Source: Algihabitans sp965233705 (GTDB lineage Bacteria > Pseudomonadota > Alphaproteobacteria > Kiloniellales > DSM-21159). Taken from it: a stretch of 64,000 bases of DNA. The DNA is taken from positions 496,001 through 560,000 of the forward strand of contig CBDDTF010000001.1 in NCBI GenBank assembly GCA_965233705.1, read 5' to 3'. This document shows positions 36,949-47,271 of this stretch, one piece after another (the stretch's first letter is position 1; the number at the start of each line of letters is the position of its first letter). The position numbers were made by a program, and so were the translations under genes. Below the pieces are notes generated by a model that had not been told where the DNA came from, ran no database searches, and saw nothing but the letters and a program-made list of their open reading frames with translations.

Positions 36949-38066
36949 GCGAGGCTGCCGATGGTGCGGCGGAAGCGCAGCAGCGCGGTGCCGAAGAGCA
37001 GGCCGCCGATCAGAGCCAGCGCGAGAAACTGCGGCCAGACCTGGTCGAGGCCGGCGCCGCGGTAGAGGATCGCCTGGGCCAGCATGACGAAATGGGTGTT
37101 GGGCGCCGTCAGCATCGCCCACTGCACCAGTTCCGGCATGGACTCGCGCGGCGTGGTAGCGCCGGACAAGAGCTGCAGCGGCAGCAGGATCAGGATCAGC
37201 AGCAGCCCGAACTGCGGCATCGAGCGGGCGAAGGTGCCCAGGAAGATGCCGAGCGAGGTGGTGGCGAAGAGGTGGACCGCGGCGCCGGCCAGGAACAGCG
37301 CGACCGAGCCCTCGATCGGCACCGCCAGCAGCCCCTGGACCACGCCGAGCAGCGAGACGGCGCAGGCGAGCAGCACCACCAGCCCCATCGCCCAGACCTT
37401 GCTGGTCATGATCTCGGCCGGGGTGACCGGCATGACCAGCAGATGCTCTACCGTGCCGTGCTCGCGCTCGCGGATCAGCGCGGCACCGGTCAGGATGATG
37501 GAGAGCATCGTGACGTTGCCGATCACCTCCATGATGGCACCGAACCAGGACTTGTTGAGCTGCGGGTTGAAGCGCACCCGCAGCGCCAGCTCGACCGGCG
37601 GCTCGCGCGTCGCGCGGTAGCGCTTCACGAAAGCCTCGACCTCCTCGCTGACGATCGCCTGCACGTAGCGGCTGCCGGCGAAGGCCTGGGTCATCCGTGT
37701 GGCGTCGACGTTGAGCTGGATCTCGGGTCGCCGCCCGGCCAGCACGTCGCGCTGGAAGTCGGGCGGGATGTCCAGCGCGAAGGTGTCGAGCCCGGCATCC
37801 ATGCGGGCGTCCATCTGCGACTGGGTGATCAGCTTCGGCGGATTGAAGTAGGGCGGGTAGAAGGCCGCCACGATGCGCGTCGACAGCGGCGAGCGGTCCT
37901 CGTCGACGATAGCGATGGCGGCGTTGTTCAGCGTCTCCGGCATGGCCGTCGCCGCCGCGTAGATCGCCACCGAGAAGGCGTAGACGATCAGGATCATCAG
38001 CACCGGATCGCGGACCAGGCTGCGCAGCTCCTTGATGCCGAGATGGCGCACGTTGGCCAGCCGCAT
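36945..38066 (-). CDS. yhhJ: ABC-2 type transporter permease (YhhJ-like)
   Basis: The 373-residue protein has one N-terminal membrane helix (IKELRSLVRDPVLMILIVYAFSVAIYAA), a periplasmic domain of about 150 residues, and five C-terminal helices with REREHGTVEHLLVMPVTPAEIM. This is the ABC-2 permease architecture of YhhJ/YbhR. It probably pairs with the RbbA-like protein and HlyD-type adaptor as an exporter of an unknown compound. It starts 4 bp after the rbbA-like gene ends. Its TAG stop lies in the right-hand CTAG of repeat copy 3. Confidence 0.9.
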   Translation of the reverse strand: MRLANVRHLGIKELRSLVRDPVLMILIVYAFSVAIYAAATAMPETLNNAAIAIVDEDRSPLSTRIVAAFYPPYFNPPKLITQSQMDARMDAGLDTFALDIPPDFQRDVLAGRRPEIQLNVDATRMTQAFAGSRYVQAIVSEEVEAFVKRYRATREPPVELALRVRFNPQLNKSWFGAIMEVIGNVTMLSIILTGAALIREREHGTVEHLLVMPVTPAEIMTSKVWAMGLVVLLACAVSLLGVVQGLLAVPIEGSVALFLAGAAVHLFATTSLGIFLGTFARSMPQFGLLLILILLPLQLLSGATTPRESMPELVQWAMLTAPNTHFVMLAQAILYRGAGLDQVWPQFLALALIGGLLFGTALLRFRRTIGSLA

Positions 38067-38070
38067 GGCG

Positions 38071-40863
38071 CTAGCGCTCCTGCTTGCGCAGCAGCGCCAT
38101 GCAGGCGGCGAGCAGCAGCGGCACCGAGACCGCCAGGGCGAGCAGCGAGGCCTCCAGATCGCCGGCGCCGAGCGCCTTGGAGAAGGTGCCGCGGGCGATG
38201 GTCAGGAAGTGGCTGGTCGGATAGACCTCGCCGATCAGCCGCCCCAGCCCCTGCAGCGAGGAGACCGGGTCGATCATGCCCGAGAAGTTGACCGCCGGCA
38301 GGATCGAGAGCACCGCGGTGCCGAAGATCGCCGCGATCTGGCTGCGCATGAAGGCGGAGATCAGCAGGCCGACCGCCGTGGCCGCCGCGACATAGAGCAC
38401 CGCGCCCAGCAGCAGGGTGAGGAAGCTGCCCTTGAGGGCGATGCCGAAGGCCGTCACGGCGAGCAGAGTGAGCAGCAGGAAGCTCACCGTCGACAACAGC
38501 ACGTAGGGAAGCTGCTTGCCCAGCAGGAACTCCAGCCGCGTGGTCGGGGTGACGTAGAAGTTGACGATCGAACCCAGCTCCTTCTCGCGCACCACGCTGA
38601 GCGCCGCCAGCATCGCCGGGATCAGCATCAGCAGCAGCGGGATCACCCCCGGAACCATGGCGACCAGGCTCTCCAGGTCGGGGTTGTAGCGAAAGCGGGT
38701 CTCGATCTCGACCGGGCCCGCCAGCGCCCCGGCGTAGCCGCGCTCGCGCGCCTTGGTGGCCAGCCAGTGGGCGTGGATGCCCTGCACGTAGCCGCGGATC
38801 GTCTCGCCGCGGGTCGGCATCGCGCCGTCGATCCAGGCGCCGACCTGGGCCGGGCGGCCGCGGGCGATGTCGCGGGCGAAGCCGGTCGGGATCTCCACCG
38901 CCAGGCTCAGCTCGCCCGAACGCATGCGGCGGTCGAGCTCGGCGTAGCTGGCAAGCGGCGGCCGTTCGACGAAGTAGCGCGAGCCGGCCAGGTTGAGCGT
39001 GTAGTCCTGGCTGGTCGTGGTCTGGTCGCGGTCCAGCACCGCGAAGGTCAGCTCCTCCACGTCCAGGCTGATGCCGTAGCCGATCACGAACATCAGGATC
39101 ACGCTGCCAACCAGCGCCAGCGTCAGCCGGATGGGGTCGCGCACCAGCTCCAGCGCCTCGCGCCGTGCGTAGCTGATCACCCGGCCGGGATCGAAGCGCC
39201 GCTGCCGGCGCTGCGTGGCATCGCTCGGCGCGGCCGGCACGCCGGGCGCGGCCGATGCCGAGGCTGCATCCGGCGCGCCCTCGGCGCCCGCCGGCGCCTG
39301 CGCGCGCACCGATTCCTCGAGATAGGCGATGAAGGCCGCCTCCAGGCTGTCGGCCTCGCGGGCGGCCGCCAGCTCCGCCGGCCGGCCGGTCACCAGAACC
39401 TGGCCGGCGTGCATCAGGGAGATGCGATCGCAGCGCTCCGCCTCGTTCATGAAGTGGGTGGAGATGAAGATGGTCACCCGCTCGCGCCGCGACAGTTCGG
39501 CCAGCATGCGCCAGAAGGCGTCGCGCGCCACCGGATCGACGCCGGAGGTCGGCTCGTCGAGGATCAGCATCTCCGGCTCGTGGATCATCGCCACCGCCAG
39601 GGACAGGCGCTGGCGGTGGCCGAGCGGCAGTCCCTCGGGCAGGGACTCGCTGACCTGCGCCAGATCGAAACGCTCGATCATGCGCGCGACCCGGTCGGGG
39701 ATCTCGGCCTCGGCCACGCCGAACAGCCGGGCGTGCAGCACCAGGTTCTGGCGCACCGTCAGCTCGGTGTAGAGCGAGAAGGCCTGGGACATGTAGCCGA
39801 CCCGCCGGCGGGTGGCGAGGTCGCGCGGGTCGATCTCCTGCCCGAACAGCCAGGCCCGCCCCGCGCTCGGCGGCAACAGGCCGGTCAGCATCTTCATCGT
39901 CGTCGTCTTGCCGCAGCCGTTGGAGCCGAGGAAGCCGAAGATCTCGCCGCGCCGGATGCGGAAGCTGGCGCGGTCGACCGCCGTGAAGTCGCCGAAGCGC
40001 TTGGTCAGGCCCTGCGCCTCGATGGCGATGTCGCGGCCGTCCTCGGACTCGGGCAGCGGCGCGATCTCCACCGGGCGGTAGCGGGCGCGCTGTTCTTCCG
40101 GCAGCAGGGCGATGAAGGCGGCCTCCAGGCTCTCGCTGCCGGTGCGCGCCAGCAGCGCCTCGGGCGTCGCGGTGGCCAGTACCCGACCGCCCTCCATCGC
40201 CACCAGCCAGTCGAAGCCGGCGGCCTCCTCCATGTAGGCCGTGGCGACCAGCACGCTCATCTGCGGGCGTTCGGTCCGGATCGCCTCGATCAACTGCCAG
40301 AACTGCCGGCGCGACAGGGGATCGACGCCGGTGGTCGGCTCGTCGAGGATCAGCAGGTCGGGATCGTGGATCAGCGCGCAGCAGAGGCCGAGCTTCTGCT
40401 TCATGCCGCCCGAGAGCTTGCCGGCCGGCCGCTCCAGAAAGGGCGCGAGCCCGGTCGCCTCGGTCAAGGTGGCGATGCGGCGCCGGCATTCGGCGCGGTC
40501 GTGGCCGAACAGGCGGCCGAAGAAGTCGATGTTCTCGAACACCGACAGGGTCGGGTAGAGGTTCTTGCCCAGCCCCTGCGGCATGTAGGCGATGCGCGGG
40601 CAGACCCGCCGGCGGTGGGCGGCGCTGGCCATGTCGCCGTCCAGCACCTGCGCGTGGCCCTGCTGCAGCGCGCGGGCGCCGGCGACGATGGACAGCAGGC
40701 TCGACTTGCCGACGCCGTCGGGGCCGATCACCCCCACCATGCGCCCGGCCGGAATGTCCAGCGTCACCTCCCGCAGGGCCGTGCGCTTGCCGTAGCGCAG
40801 GCCGATTTCGCGCAGCCGCGCGACCGGCGCGGGCTCGGCCGCCGGCGTGTCGCGCTCAGTCAT
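38071..40863 (-). CDS. rbbA: RbbA-like ABC transporter: two ATPase domains fused to an ABC-2 permease
   Basis: The 930-residue protein has two tandem ABC ATPase domains: Walker A GPDGVGKSS near residue 48 and signature LSGGMKQKL near 150, then Walker A GSNGCGKTT near 315. The second signature is altered to LPLGHRQRLS. Each domain has LILDEPT(T/S)GVDP. From about residue 575 a six-helix ABC-2 permease follows, with VVREKELGSIVNFYVTPTTRLEFLLGKQ. This is the RbbA/YhiH layout, used in efflux complexes with HlyD and YhhJ partners. It overlaps the hlyD-type gene by 8 bp. Confidence 0.93.
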   Translation of the reverse strand: MTERDTPAAEPAPVARLREIGLRYGKRTALREVTLDIPAGRMVGVIGPDGVGKSSLLSIVAGARALQQGHAQVLDGDMASAAHRRRVCPRIAYMPQGLGKNLYPTLSVFENIDFFGRLFGHDRAECRRRIATLTEATGLAPFLERPAGKLSGGMKQKLGLCCALIHDPDLLILDEPTTGVDPLSRRQFWQLIEAIRTERPQMSVLVATAYMEEAAGFDWLVAMEGGRVLATATPEALLARTGSESLEAAFIALLPEEQRARYRPVEIAPLPESEDGRDIAIEAQGLTKRFGDFTAVDRASFRIRRGEIFGFLGSNGCGKTTTMKMLTGLLPPSAGRAWLFGQEIDPRDLATRRRVGYMSQAFSLYTELTVRQNLVLHARLFGVAEAEIPDRVARMIERFDLAQVSESLPEGLPLGHRQRLSLAVAMIHEPEMLILDEPTSGVDPVARDAFWRMLAELSRRERVTIFISTHFMNEAERCDRISLMHAGQVLVTGRPAELAAAREADSLEAAFIAYLEESVRAQAPAGAEGAPDAASASAAPGVPAAPSDATQRRQRRFDPGRVISYARREALELVRDPIRLTLALVGSVILMFVIGYGISLDVEELTFAVLDRDQTTTSQDYTLNLAGSRYFVERPPLASYAELDRRMRSGELSLAVEIPTGFARDIARGRPAQVGAWIDGAMPTRGETIRGYVQGIHAHWLATKARERGYAGALAGPVEIETRFRYNPDLESLVAMVPGVIPLLLMLIPAMLAALSVVREKELGSIVNFYVTPTTRLEFLLGKQLPYVLLSTVSFLLLTLLAVTAFGIALKGSFLTLLLGAVLYVAAATAVGLLISAFMRSQIAAIFGTAVLSILPAVNFSGMIDPVSSLQGLGRLIGEVYPTSHFLTIARGTFSKALGAGDLEASLLALAVSVPLLLAACMALLRKQER

Positions 40864-41932
40864 CGGGCAGCTTCACCTGCAGGTCCGGCGGCCAGGCCGC
40901 CGCCGCGTCGAGCCGCACGTAGGCCACCCCGGGCAGGCCGGTCTTGACGTCGCGGACGTGGCGTTCGAGCAGCTCCGGCGGGATCTGCGCCTTCAGCCGG
41001 AACATCAGCTTCTGCCGCTCCTCCGCCGTCTCCACCGTCTTGGGCGTGAACTGCGCGACGTCGGCGACGAAGGAAATCTCGGCCGGGATCACGTATTGCG
41101 GCGCGGCGTCGAGCACGATGCGCGCCTCGGCGCCCAGGGCGACCCGGCCGGCCTGGACCGTCGGCAGGAAGAAGGTCATGTAGACGTCGCCCAGATCGAC
41201 CAGGTTGAGCACCGCGCCGCCGGCGTTGACCACCTCGCCCGGCTGCGCCACCCGATACTGCACGCGCCCGCGGCGCGGCGCCCGCAGGGTGCTGTCGTCG
41301 ATGTCGGCCTGAATCCGCTCGATCGTCGCCTGCACCGCCTCGACCTCGGACTCGGCGGCGACCACCTGCGCGGTGGCGAAGCCGATCGCCGCCTCGGCCG
41401 CCGCCAACTGCGCGCGCGCCGCGCTGAGGGCGGCCTTGGCGCCCTCGAAGGCGGCGCGGTCGTCGTCCAGCTTCTGCAGCGGCGCGTTGCCGCGGGCCGC
41501 CAGCTCCTCGGTGCGCTCCAGGCGCTTGCGGGCAGCATCCAGCTCGGCCTGGCGCTGGGCGATCACCGCGCGCACCGCCGCGCGCTCCGCACGGCGCTGG
41601 GTGACCTGGCTGCGCGCGGTGTCCACCCCGATGCGCGCGCGCTTGAGCTGCGCCTCGGCCTCGCGGAGCTGGGCGTCCAGCACGTCGGTGTCCATCCGCG
41701 CCAGCACCTGACCGGGCTCCACGAAGTCGCCCTCGCCGGCCAGGATCGCCTCGACCCGGCCCGGCGTCTTGGCGGCGACGTCGATCTCCACCGCCTCGAT
41801 CCGGCCGTTGCTGCTGGCGAAGCCGGCCGGCAGCTCGGGCGGCCGGAACTCCTGCCAGGCCAGCACGGCGACGGTGGCCACCAGCGCCACCCCCGCAAGC
41901 CACAGCAGCCAGCTTCTCGTCGGGATCGTCAT
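40856..41932 (-). CDS. HlyD-family periplasmic adaptor protein
   Basis: The 358-residue membrane-fusion protein has one N-terminal membrane anchor (residues 7-25), a biotinyl-lipoyl-like segment (AKTPGRVEAILAGEGDFVEPGQVLARMD), a long Ala/Glu-rich coiled-coil hairpin (about residues 85-215) and a second lipoyl half (APRRGRVQYRVAQPGEVVNAGG). It links the inner-membrane RbbA/YhhJ exporter to an outer-membrane channel. It is the first gene of the three-gene operon, and no TolC-type gene is present here. Confidence 0.93.
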   Translation of the reverse strand: MTIPTRSWLLWLAGVALVATVAVLAWQEFRPPELPAGFASSNGRIEAVEIDVAAKTPGRVEAILAGEGDFVEPGQVLARMDTDVLDAQLREAEAQLKRARIGVDTARSQVTQRRAERAAVRAVIAQRQAELDAARKRLERTEELAARGNAPLQKLDDDRAAFEGAKAALSAARAQLAAAEAAIGFATAQVVAAESEVEAVQATIERIQADIDDSTLRAPRRGRVQYRVAQPGEVVNAGGAVLNLVDLGDVYMTFFLPTVQAGRVALGAEARIVLDAAPQYVIPAEISFVADVAQFTPKTVETAEERQKLMFRLKAQIPPELLERHVRDVKTGLPGVAYVRLDAAAAWPPDLQVKLPDD

Positions 41933-42180
41933 CGCTTCATCCGGAAAACGGGCGGGACAGGAGTGCGGGGCCGCCGCCCCTCGGCCCGCGAAACAGCGCG
42001 GAACGGCCGGCGCGAGGCCGGCGCGAGCTAAGCCCGTGCGCTCGGGCGCGCGCCATGATCTTGCTCAAGCCCGGCGGGCCGCAGCGGTGCGACAGGATTT
42101 AGGACAGGCGCGCGGGTTCGGCAAAGCCTTTGCGCCACGCCGCAGCCGCACGGACAGGGGCGTGGCCACCGGCGCGCCGG

Positions 42181-42537
42181 TCAGCCGAGGTAGCTGGACA
42201 GCAGCTCGATCTGCAGGAAACCCAGCAGCAGCAGGACATTGATCGCCCAGGCCACGGTCAGCCAGCGGGCGAGCTGGGTATAGAGATCGCGCCGGCTGTT
42301 CGGCGCACAGCGCCAGACGGCGACGACGATCCAGGCGGTGTAGAGCAGCAGCAGCGGCAGCAGGAGCTGCTGCGCCAGCAGGTTGCCGGCGGACAGCAGC
42401 CAAACGTAGAGGCCGGCCAGAACCAGGCTGACGACCACGCCGTAGAGCCAGTAGGCCCGCCATAACGGGCCCTCGCCCCGCCAGTACTTCACGAGGAAGG
42501 GACCGCCCGCGGCCCCCTGCGGTGGCACGGCGCTCAT
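42181..42537 (-). CDS. Small membrane protein of unknown function
   Basis: I do not recognise a characterised family. The 118-residue protein has a KYWRGEGPLWRAYWLYG segment near residue 18 and three predicted membrane helices (about residues 30-50, 56-74 and 90-115). It overlaps the upstream Rrf2-type regulator gene by 4 bp (ATGA), so it is probably co-expressed with it and may belong to the same stress response. Confidence 0.7.
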   Translation of the reverse strand: MSAVPPQGAAGGPFLVKYWRGEGPLWRAYWLYGVVVSLVLAGLYVWLLSAGNLLAQQLLLPLLLLYTAWIVVAVWRCAPNSRRDLYTQLARWLTVAWAINVLLLLGFLQIELLSSYLG

Positions 42538-42992
42538 GTTCTGCCCTCCTTACGGCAAGGGGCGGCCCTCCGGTCGCCCGGGGGAAGCGGGCCGGCATAG
42601 GCGCAGTCCGCCAGGGTCGTGCGGTCGAGTTCGCGCAGGAAGGCTTCGCGGGCCGCGGCCAGCGGGCCCTTGAGGCGGCAGCCGGGCGTCAGCACGCAGG
42701 CGCCGCCGTCGGCCTGGAAGCACTCCACCAGGGCCTGGCGCCCTTCGAGCAGGCGCACCACCTCGCCCACCGTGACGCCCTGGGCAGGGCGCGCCAGGCG
42801 CAGACCGCCGCCGCTGCCGCGCCGGGTCGCCACCACGCCGGCCGCCGCCAGCCGCCCCACCACCTTGGTCAGATGATGGCGCGACACGCCGAAGTCCCGG
42901 GCCAGCTCCTCCGTGGTGAAGCTGCGCTCCGGCTCGCCGGCCAGGCGCATCAGCGTGCGCAGGGCGAAATCGGTGAAACTCGTCAGACGCAT
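42534..42992 (-). CDS. nsrR: Rrf2-family regulator, NsrR-like
   Basis: The 152-residue protein has an Rrf2 winged helix (MRLTSFTDFALRTLMRLA and FGVSRHHLTKVVGRLAAAG) and a cysteine cluster ECFQADGGACVLTPGCRLKG with three Cys spaced as in NsrR, which holds an NO-sensitive iron-sulfur cluster. It is divergent from a truncated haemoglobin gene across 80 bp that contains an NsrR-like inverted repeat, as expected for a nitric-oxide-responsive repressor. Start ATG 42992 begins the conserved domain; the upstream in-frame start runs into the operator. Confidence 0.88.
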   Translation of the reverse strand: MRLTSFTDFALRTLMRLAGEPERSFTTEELARDFGVSRHHLTKVVGRLAAAGVVATRRGSGGGLRLARPAQGVTVGEVVRLLEGRQALVECFQADGGACVLTPGCRLKGPLAAAREAFLRELDRTTLADCAYAGPLPPGDRRAAPCRKEGRT

Positions 42993-43041
42993 GGCGGGGT
43001 CCCGCGCGAAAGCTGGCTGGGGCCAGCATGGCATGGTAAAC

Positions 43042-43058
43042 AAGCATTTCAAATACTG
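43042..43058. promoter_or_regulatory. Candidate NsrR operator between nsrR-like and globin genes
   Basis: AAGCATTT-C-AAATACTG is a near-perfect 8-1-8 inverted repeat resembling the AAG-N3-TTT half-sites known for NsrR. It is 15 bp before the globin start and within the divergent 80-bp region. Confidence 0.55.
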
Positions 43059-43072
43059 ATTCAGGAGCCGCG

Positions 43073-43570
43073 ATGACCGCAGCAGAGCGCCGCGCCGAGA
43101 TGGTCAGCGATATCGTCGCCCGGACCGGCATCGACGAAGCGATGATCGCGCGCCTGGTCCACGCCTTCTACGCCAAGGTCCGCGCAGACCCGCTGCTGGG
43201 CCCGGTCTTCGCCGCGCGGGTCGAGGACTGGGATGCGCACCTGGAGCGCATGTGCGCCTTCTGGTCCTCCGTCGCGCTGATCACCGGCCGCTACCAGGGT
43301 CGCCCGATGCCGGCGCATGCCCGCCTGCCGGTGGACGCGCGGCACTTCGACCGCTGGCTGAGGCTCTTTGCCGCGACGGCGCGGGAGACCTGCCCGCCGG
43401 CGGCCGCGACGCACTTCGTCGAGCGCGCGGAGAACATCGCCCGCAGCCTGGAGCTGGGGGTTGCGGTGCAAAGCGGCGTCGTCCTGGCCCGCGGCGAGCG
43501 CCTGCACCGGCCGGACGGCGAGCTGGCGCTGCCCGAAGCGGCCGGCGGCGCGCAGTCGGCCGGGCCATGA
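43073..43570 (+). CDS. Group III truncated haemoglobin-like protein
   Basis: The 165-residue protein resembles group III 2-on-2 globins: IARLVHAFYAKVRADPLLGPVFAARVEDWDAHLERMCAFWSSVALITGRYQGRPMPAHARLPV contains the usual B/E-helix aromatic residues and the proximal His region (the longest quoted unit is split by family motifs; key residues are H-F-Y near 26-28 and the H in MPAHARLP near 81). Such globins bind O2 or NO. Divergence from an NsrR-like repressor suggests NO detoxification. The last 30 residues are extra to the fold. ATGA overlap with the next gene. Confidence 0.85.
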   Translation: MTAAERRAEMVSDIVARTGIDEAMIARLVHAFYAKVRADPLLGPVFAARVEDWDAHLERMCAFWSSVALITGRYQGRPMPAHARLPVDARHFDRWLRLFAATARETCPPAAATHFVERAENIARSLELGVAVQSGVVLARGERLHRPDGELALPEAAGGAQSAGP

Positions 43571-44247
43571 GCGACGATGACACGCCCGAGGCGGCCGGCG
43601 GCTTCGCCTCGCCCCCCTGTTTCCTGCACGAGCTCGATCCCGCCTACGCCGGGCTGGAGCAGAGCGTCGATCCGCAGCAGCGCCGCGACGTCGCGCGCTG
43701 GCGCAAGGCCGTGCGCGAGCGGCTGATCGCCGAGCGGCTGGCGATCGAGCGCGGCGAGCGGCGCCGGCGCGGCGACGCGATCTTCCGCCATCTGCAGGCC
43801 GCGATCGGCCCGCTGGACGGCCGCCTCGTCAGTGCCTATTGGCCGTTTCGCGGCGAACCCGATCCGCGCGCCTTCCTGCGCGCGGTGGTGGCGCGGGGCG
43901 GGCGCTGCGCACTGCCCGTGGTGGTCGCGCGCCGCCAACCGCTGCAGTTCCGAAGCTGGGCGCCGGGCGAGCCGCTGGAGCCGGGAGTGTGGAACATCCC
44001 CGTCCCGGCGCGCGGCGCGGCGGTGGTGCCGGACGTGGTGATCGCGCCGCTGGTCGGCTTCGACCCAGCCGGCTACCGCCTGGGCTACGGCGGCGGCTTC
44101 TACGACCGCACCCTGGCCGCGCTGGCGCAGCGCCCGCAGGTCTTCGGCGTCGGCTTCGCCCAGGCCGCCCTGCCGACGATCTACCCGCAACCCCACGACA
44201 TTCCGATGGACCGCGTGGTGACCGAGGCGGGCGTGCAGGCTGCCTAA
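43567..44247 (+). CDS. 5-formyltetrahydrofolate cyclo-ligase with N-terminal extension
   Basis: The C-terminal 170 residues of this 226-residue protein match 5-formyl-THF cyclo-ligase: WRKAVRERLIAER, YWPFRGEPDPR, LVGFDPAGYRLGYGGGFYDRTL and a late GFAQAALPTIYPQPHDIPMDRVVTE. It converts 5-formyl-THF to 5,10-methenyl-THF using ATP. An extra N-terminal segment of about 45 residues (with SPPCFLHELDPAY) precedes the fold and is not part of the E. coli-type enzyme. The start overlaps the globin stop by 4 bp, so the two are translationally coupled, an unusual partner pair. Confidence 0.92.
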   Translation: MSDDDTPEAAGGFASPPCFLHELDPAYAGLEQSVDPQQRRDVARWRKAVRERLIAERLAIERGERRRRGDAIFRHLQAAIGPLDGRLVSAYWPFRGEPDPRAFLRAVVARGGRCALPVVVARRQPLQFRSWAPGEPLEPGVWNIPVPARGAAVVPDVVIAPLVGFDPAGYRLGYGGGFYDRTLAALAQRPQVFGVGFAQAALPTIYPQPHDIPMDRVVTEAGVQAA

Positions 44248-44262
44248 CCGTCAGACAGGGCT

Positions 44263-45417
44263 CTACCCCTCAGCCTCGCGCAGCAGGTTGCGGGCGATCA
44301 CGAGCTGCTGGACCTGGCTGGTGCCCTCGTAGATGCGGAACAGGCGGACGTCGCGGTACAGCCGCTCCACCGCGTACTCGGCCATGTAGCCGGCCCCGCC
44401 GTGGATCTGCACCGCACGGTCGGCGACCCGGCCGACCATCTCCGAGCAGAAGAGCTTGCAGCAGGCGGCCAGGGTGGCGACATCCTCGCCGGCGTCGCGC
44501 CGCCGCGCGGCGTCCAGCACCATGCTGCGTCCGGCGTAGGCCTCCGCCTTGCTGTCGGCCAGCATCGCCTGGATCAACTGGAACTCCGCGATGGGCTGGC
44601 CGAACTGCTTGCGCGCGCGGGCATAGTCCAGCGCCTCGCGCAACAGCCGCTCGGCCACGCCGACGCAGGCCGCCGCGATGCTCAGCCGGCCGCGGTCGAG
44701 CACCTTCATCGCCGTCTTGAAGCCCTGCCCCTCCCGGCCGCCGAGAAGCTGGCCGGCCGGCACGCGGCAGTCCTCGAAAACCACGTCGCAGGTGTGCGCG
44801 CCCTGCTGGCCCATCTTCTTGTCGAGCTTGCCGAGCCGGAGGCCCGGCGTGTCGGCCTCGACCAGGAAGGCGGAGATGCCGCGCGCCGAGGGATCGTCCG
44901 GGTCGGTGCGCGCCATCAGGGTGAACAGCCCCGCGTGCGGCGCGTTGGTGATGTAGCGCTTGGTGCCGTTGATCACGTAGTGGTCGCCGTCCCGCCACGC
45001 CGTGGTGCGCAGGGAGGCGGCGTCCGAGCCAGAGTCGGGCTCGGTGAGCGCGAAGGAGCCGATCAGCTCGCCGCGCGCCATACGCGGCAGGTAGTGCCGC
45101 TTCTGCGCTTCGGTGCCGTCGATCACGAGACCCTGGGAGCCGATGCCGTTGTTGGTGGCGATCAGCGAGCGGAAGGCCGGCGCCGCGCCGCTCAGCTCGA
45201 AGGTCGTCAGCACCTCCTCGGCCATGCTCAGGCCGAGGCCGCCGTGATCGGCGGGGATCGACAGGCCGAACAGGCCAAGCTCGCGCATCTCCGCGACGAT
45301 CTCCGGCGGCACCGCGTCCTCGGCGGCGACCCGCGCCTCGTTGGGGATGAGACGCGCGCGCACAAAGCGGCGCAGCGTGTCCAAGAGCTGATCGAGCGTG
45401 TCCTGATCCAGGGCCAT
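44263..45417 (-). CDS. Acyl-CoA dehydrogenase (ali/bad cluster, distal gene)
   Basis: The 384-residue acyl-CoA dehydrogenase has IPADHGGLGLS near residue 52, ALTEPDSGSDAASL near 118, RKQFGQPIAEFQ near 270 and a C-terminal IYEGTSQVQQ carrying the usual catalytic Glu. It is a close paralogue of the protein encoded at 5308, with a 75-bp tract (45083-45157) matching at 74 positions. It is the last gene of the alicyclic-acid cluster and could act on cyclohexanecarboxyl-CoA or on a product after ring opening. The aliB-like gene at 48332 is the other candidate for the first dehydrogenation. Confidence 0.9.
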   Translation of the reverse strand: MALDQDTLDQLLDTLRRFVRARLIPNEARVAAEDAVPPEIVAEMRELGLFGLSIPADHGGLGLSMAEEVLTTFELSGAAPAFRSLIATNNGIGSQGLVIDGTEAQKRHYLPRMARGELIGSFALTEPDSGSDAASLRTTAWRDGDHYVINGTKRYITNAPHAGLFTLMARTDPDDPSARGISAFLVEADTPGLRLGKLDKKMGQQGAHTCDVVFEDCRVPAGQLLGGREGQGFKTAMKVLDRGRLSIAAACVGVAERLLREALDYARARKQFGQPIAEFQLIQAMLADSKAEAYAGRSMVLDAARRRDAGEDVATLAACCKLFCSEMVGRVADRAVQIHGGAGYMAEYAVERLYRDVRLFRIYEGTSQVQQLVIARNLLREAEG

Positions 45418-45474
45418 GGCGAGCTGTCTCATCCTCCCTCTGTCTGGTCGTCTGTGTGGCCGTCTGTGTGGCCG

Positions 45475-45529
45475 TCTTTCTGATTTGCGGCGCCGGCGGG
45501 TGGCGCGACGGCCGCAAATCACTCCAACC

Positions 45530-45538
<9 letters not shown>
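45475..45538 (+). repeat. Relic of the bipartite element: shortened half A plus linker
   Basis: TGATTTGCGG...CCGCAAATCACTCC is a hairpin matching the outer stem of half A, with about 13 bp less in the loop. The linker AACCCTATGGTGT resembles AACACTATGGTTT of copies 3 and 4. Half B is missing, and the aliA stop codon (45530-45532) uses CTA of the linker. Just before it (about 45443-45477) a GTCTGTGTGGCC unit is tandemly repeated. Confidence 0.7.
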
Positions 45539-47185
<1,647 letters not shown>

Positions 47186-47271
47186 GGTCTGCCTCCTCCC
47201 AAGTCTCTTGTCGTTGCCGTCTGTTGTTTGCGCGCGGCTTGGCGCCGCCCGGCCGTCTGTCCCCTCGCCTG

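Noticed and set aside
38032..40947. A 971-codon plus-strand open frame
   Set aside because: Antisense shadow of the RbbA-like gene; translation is Arg/Ala/Gln-rich without domain features.
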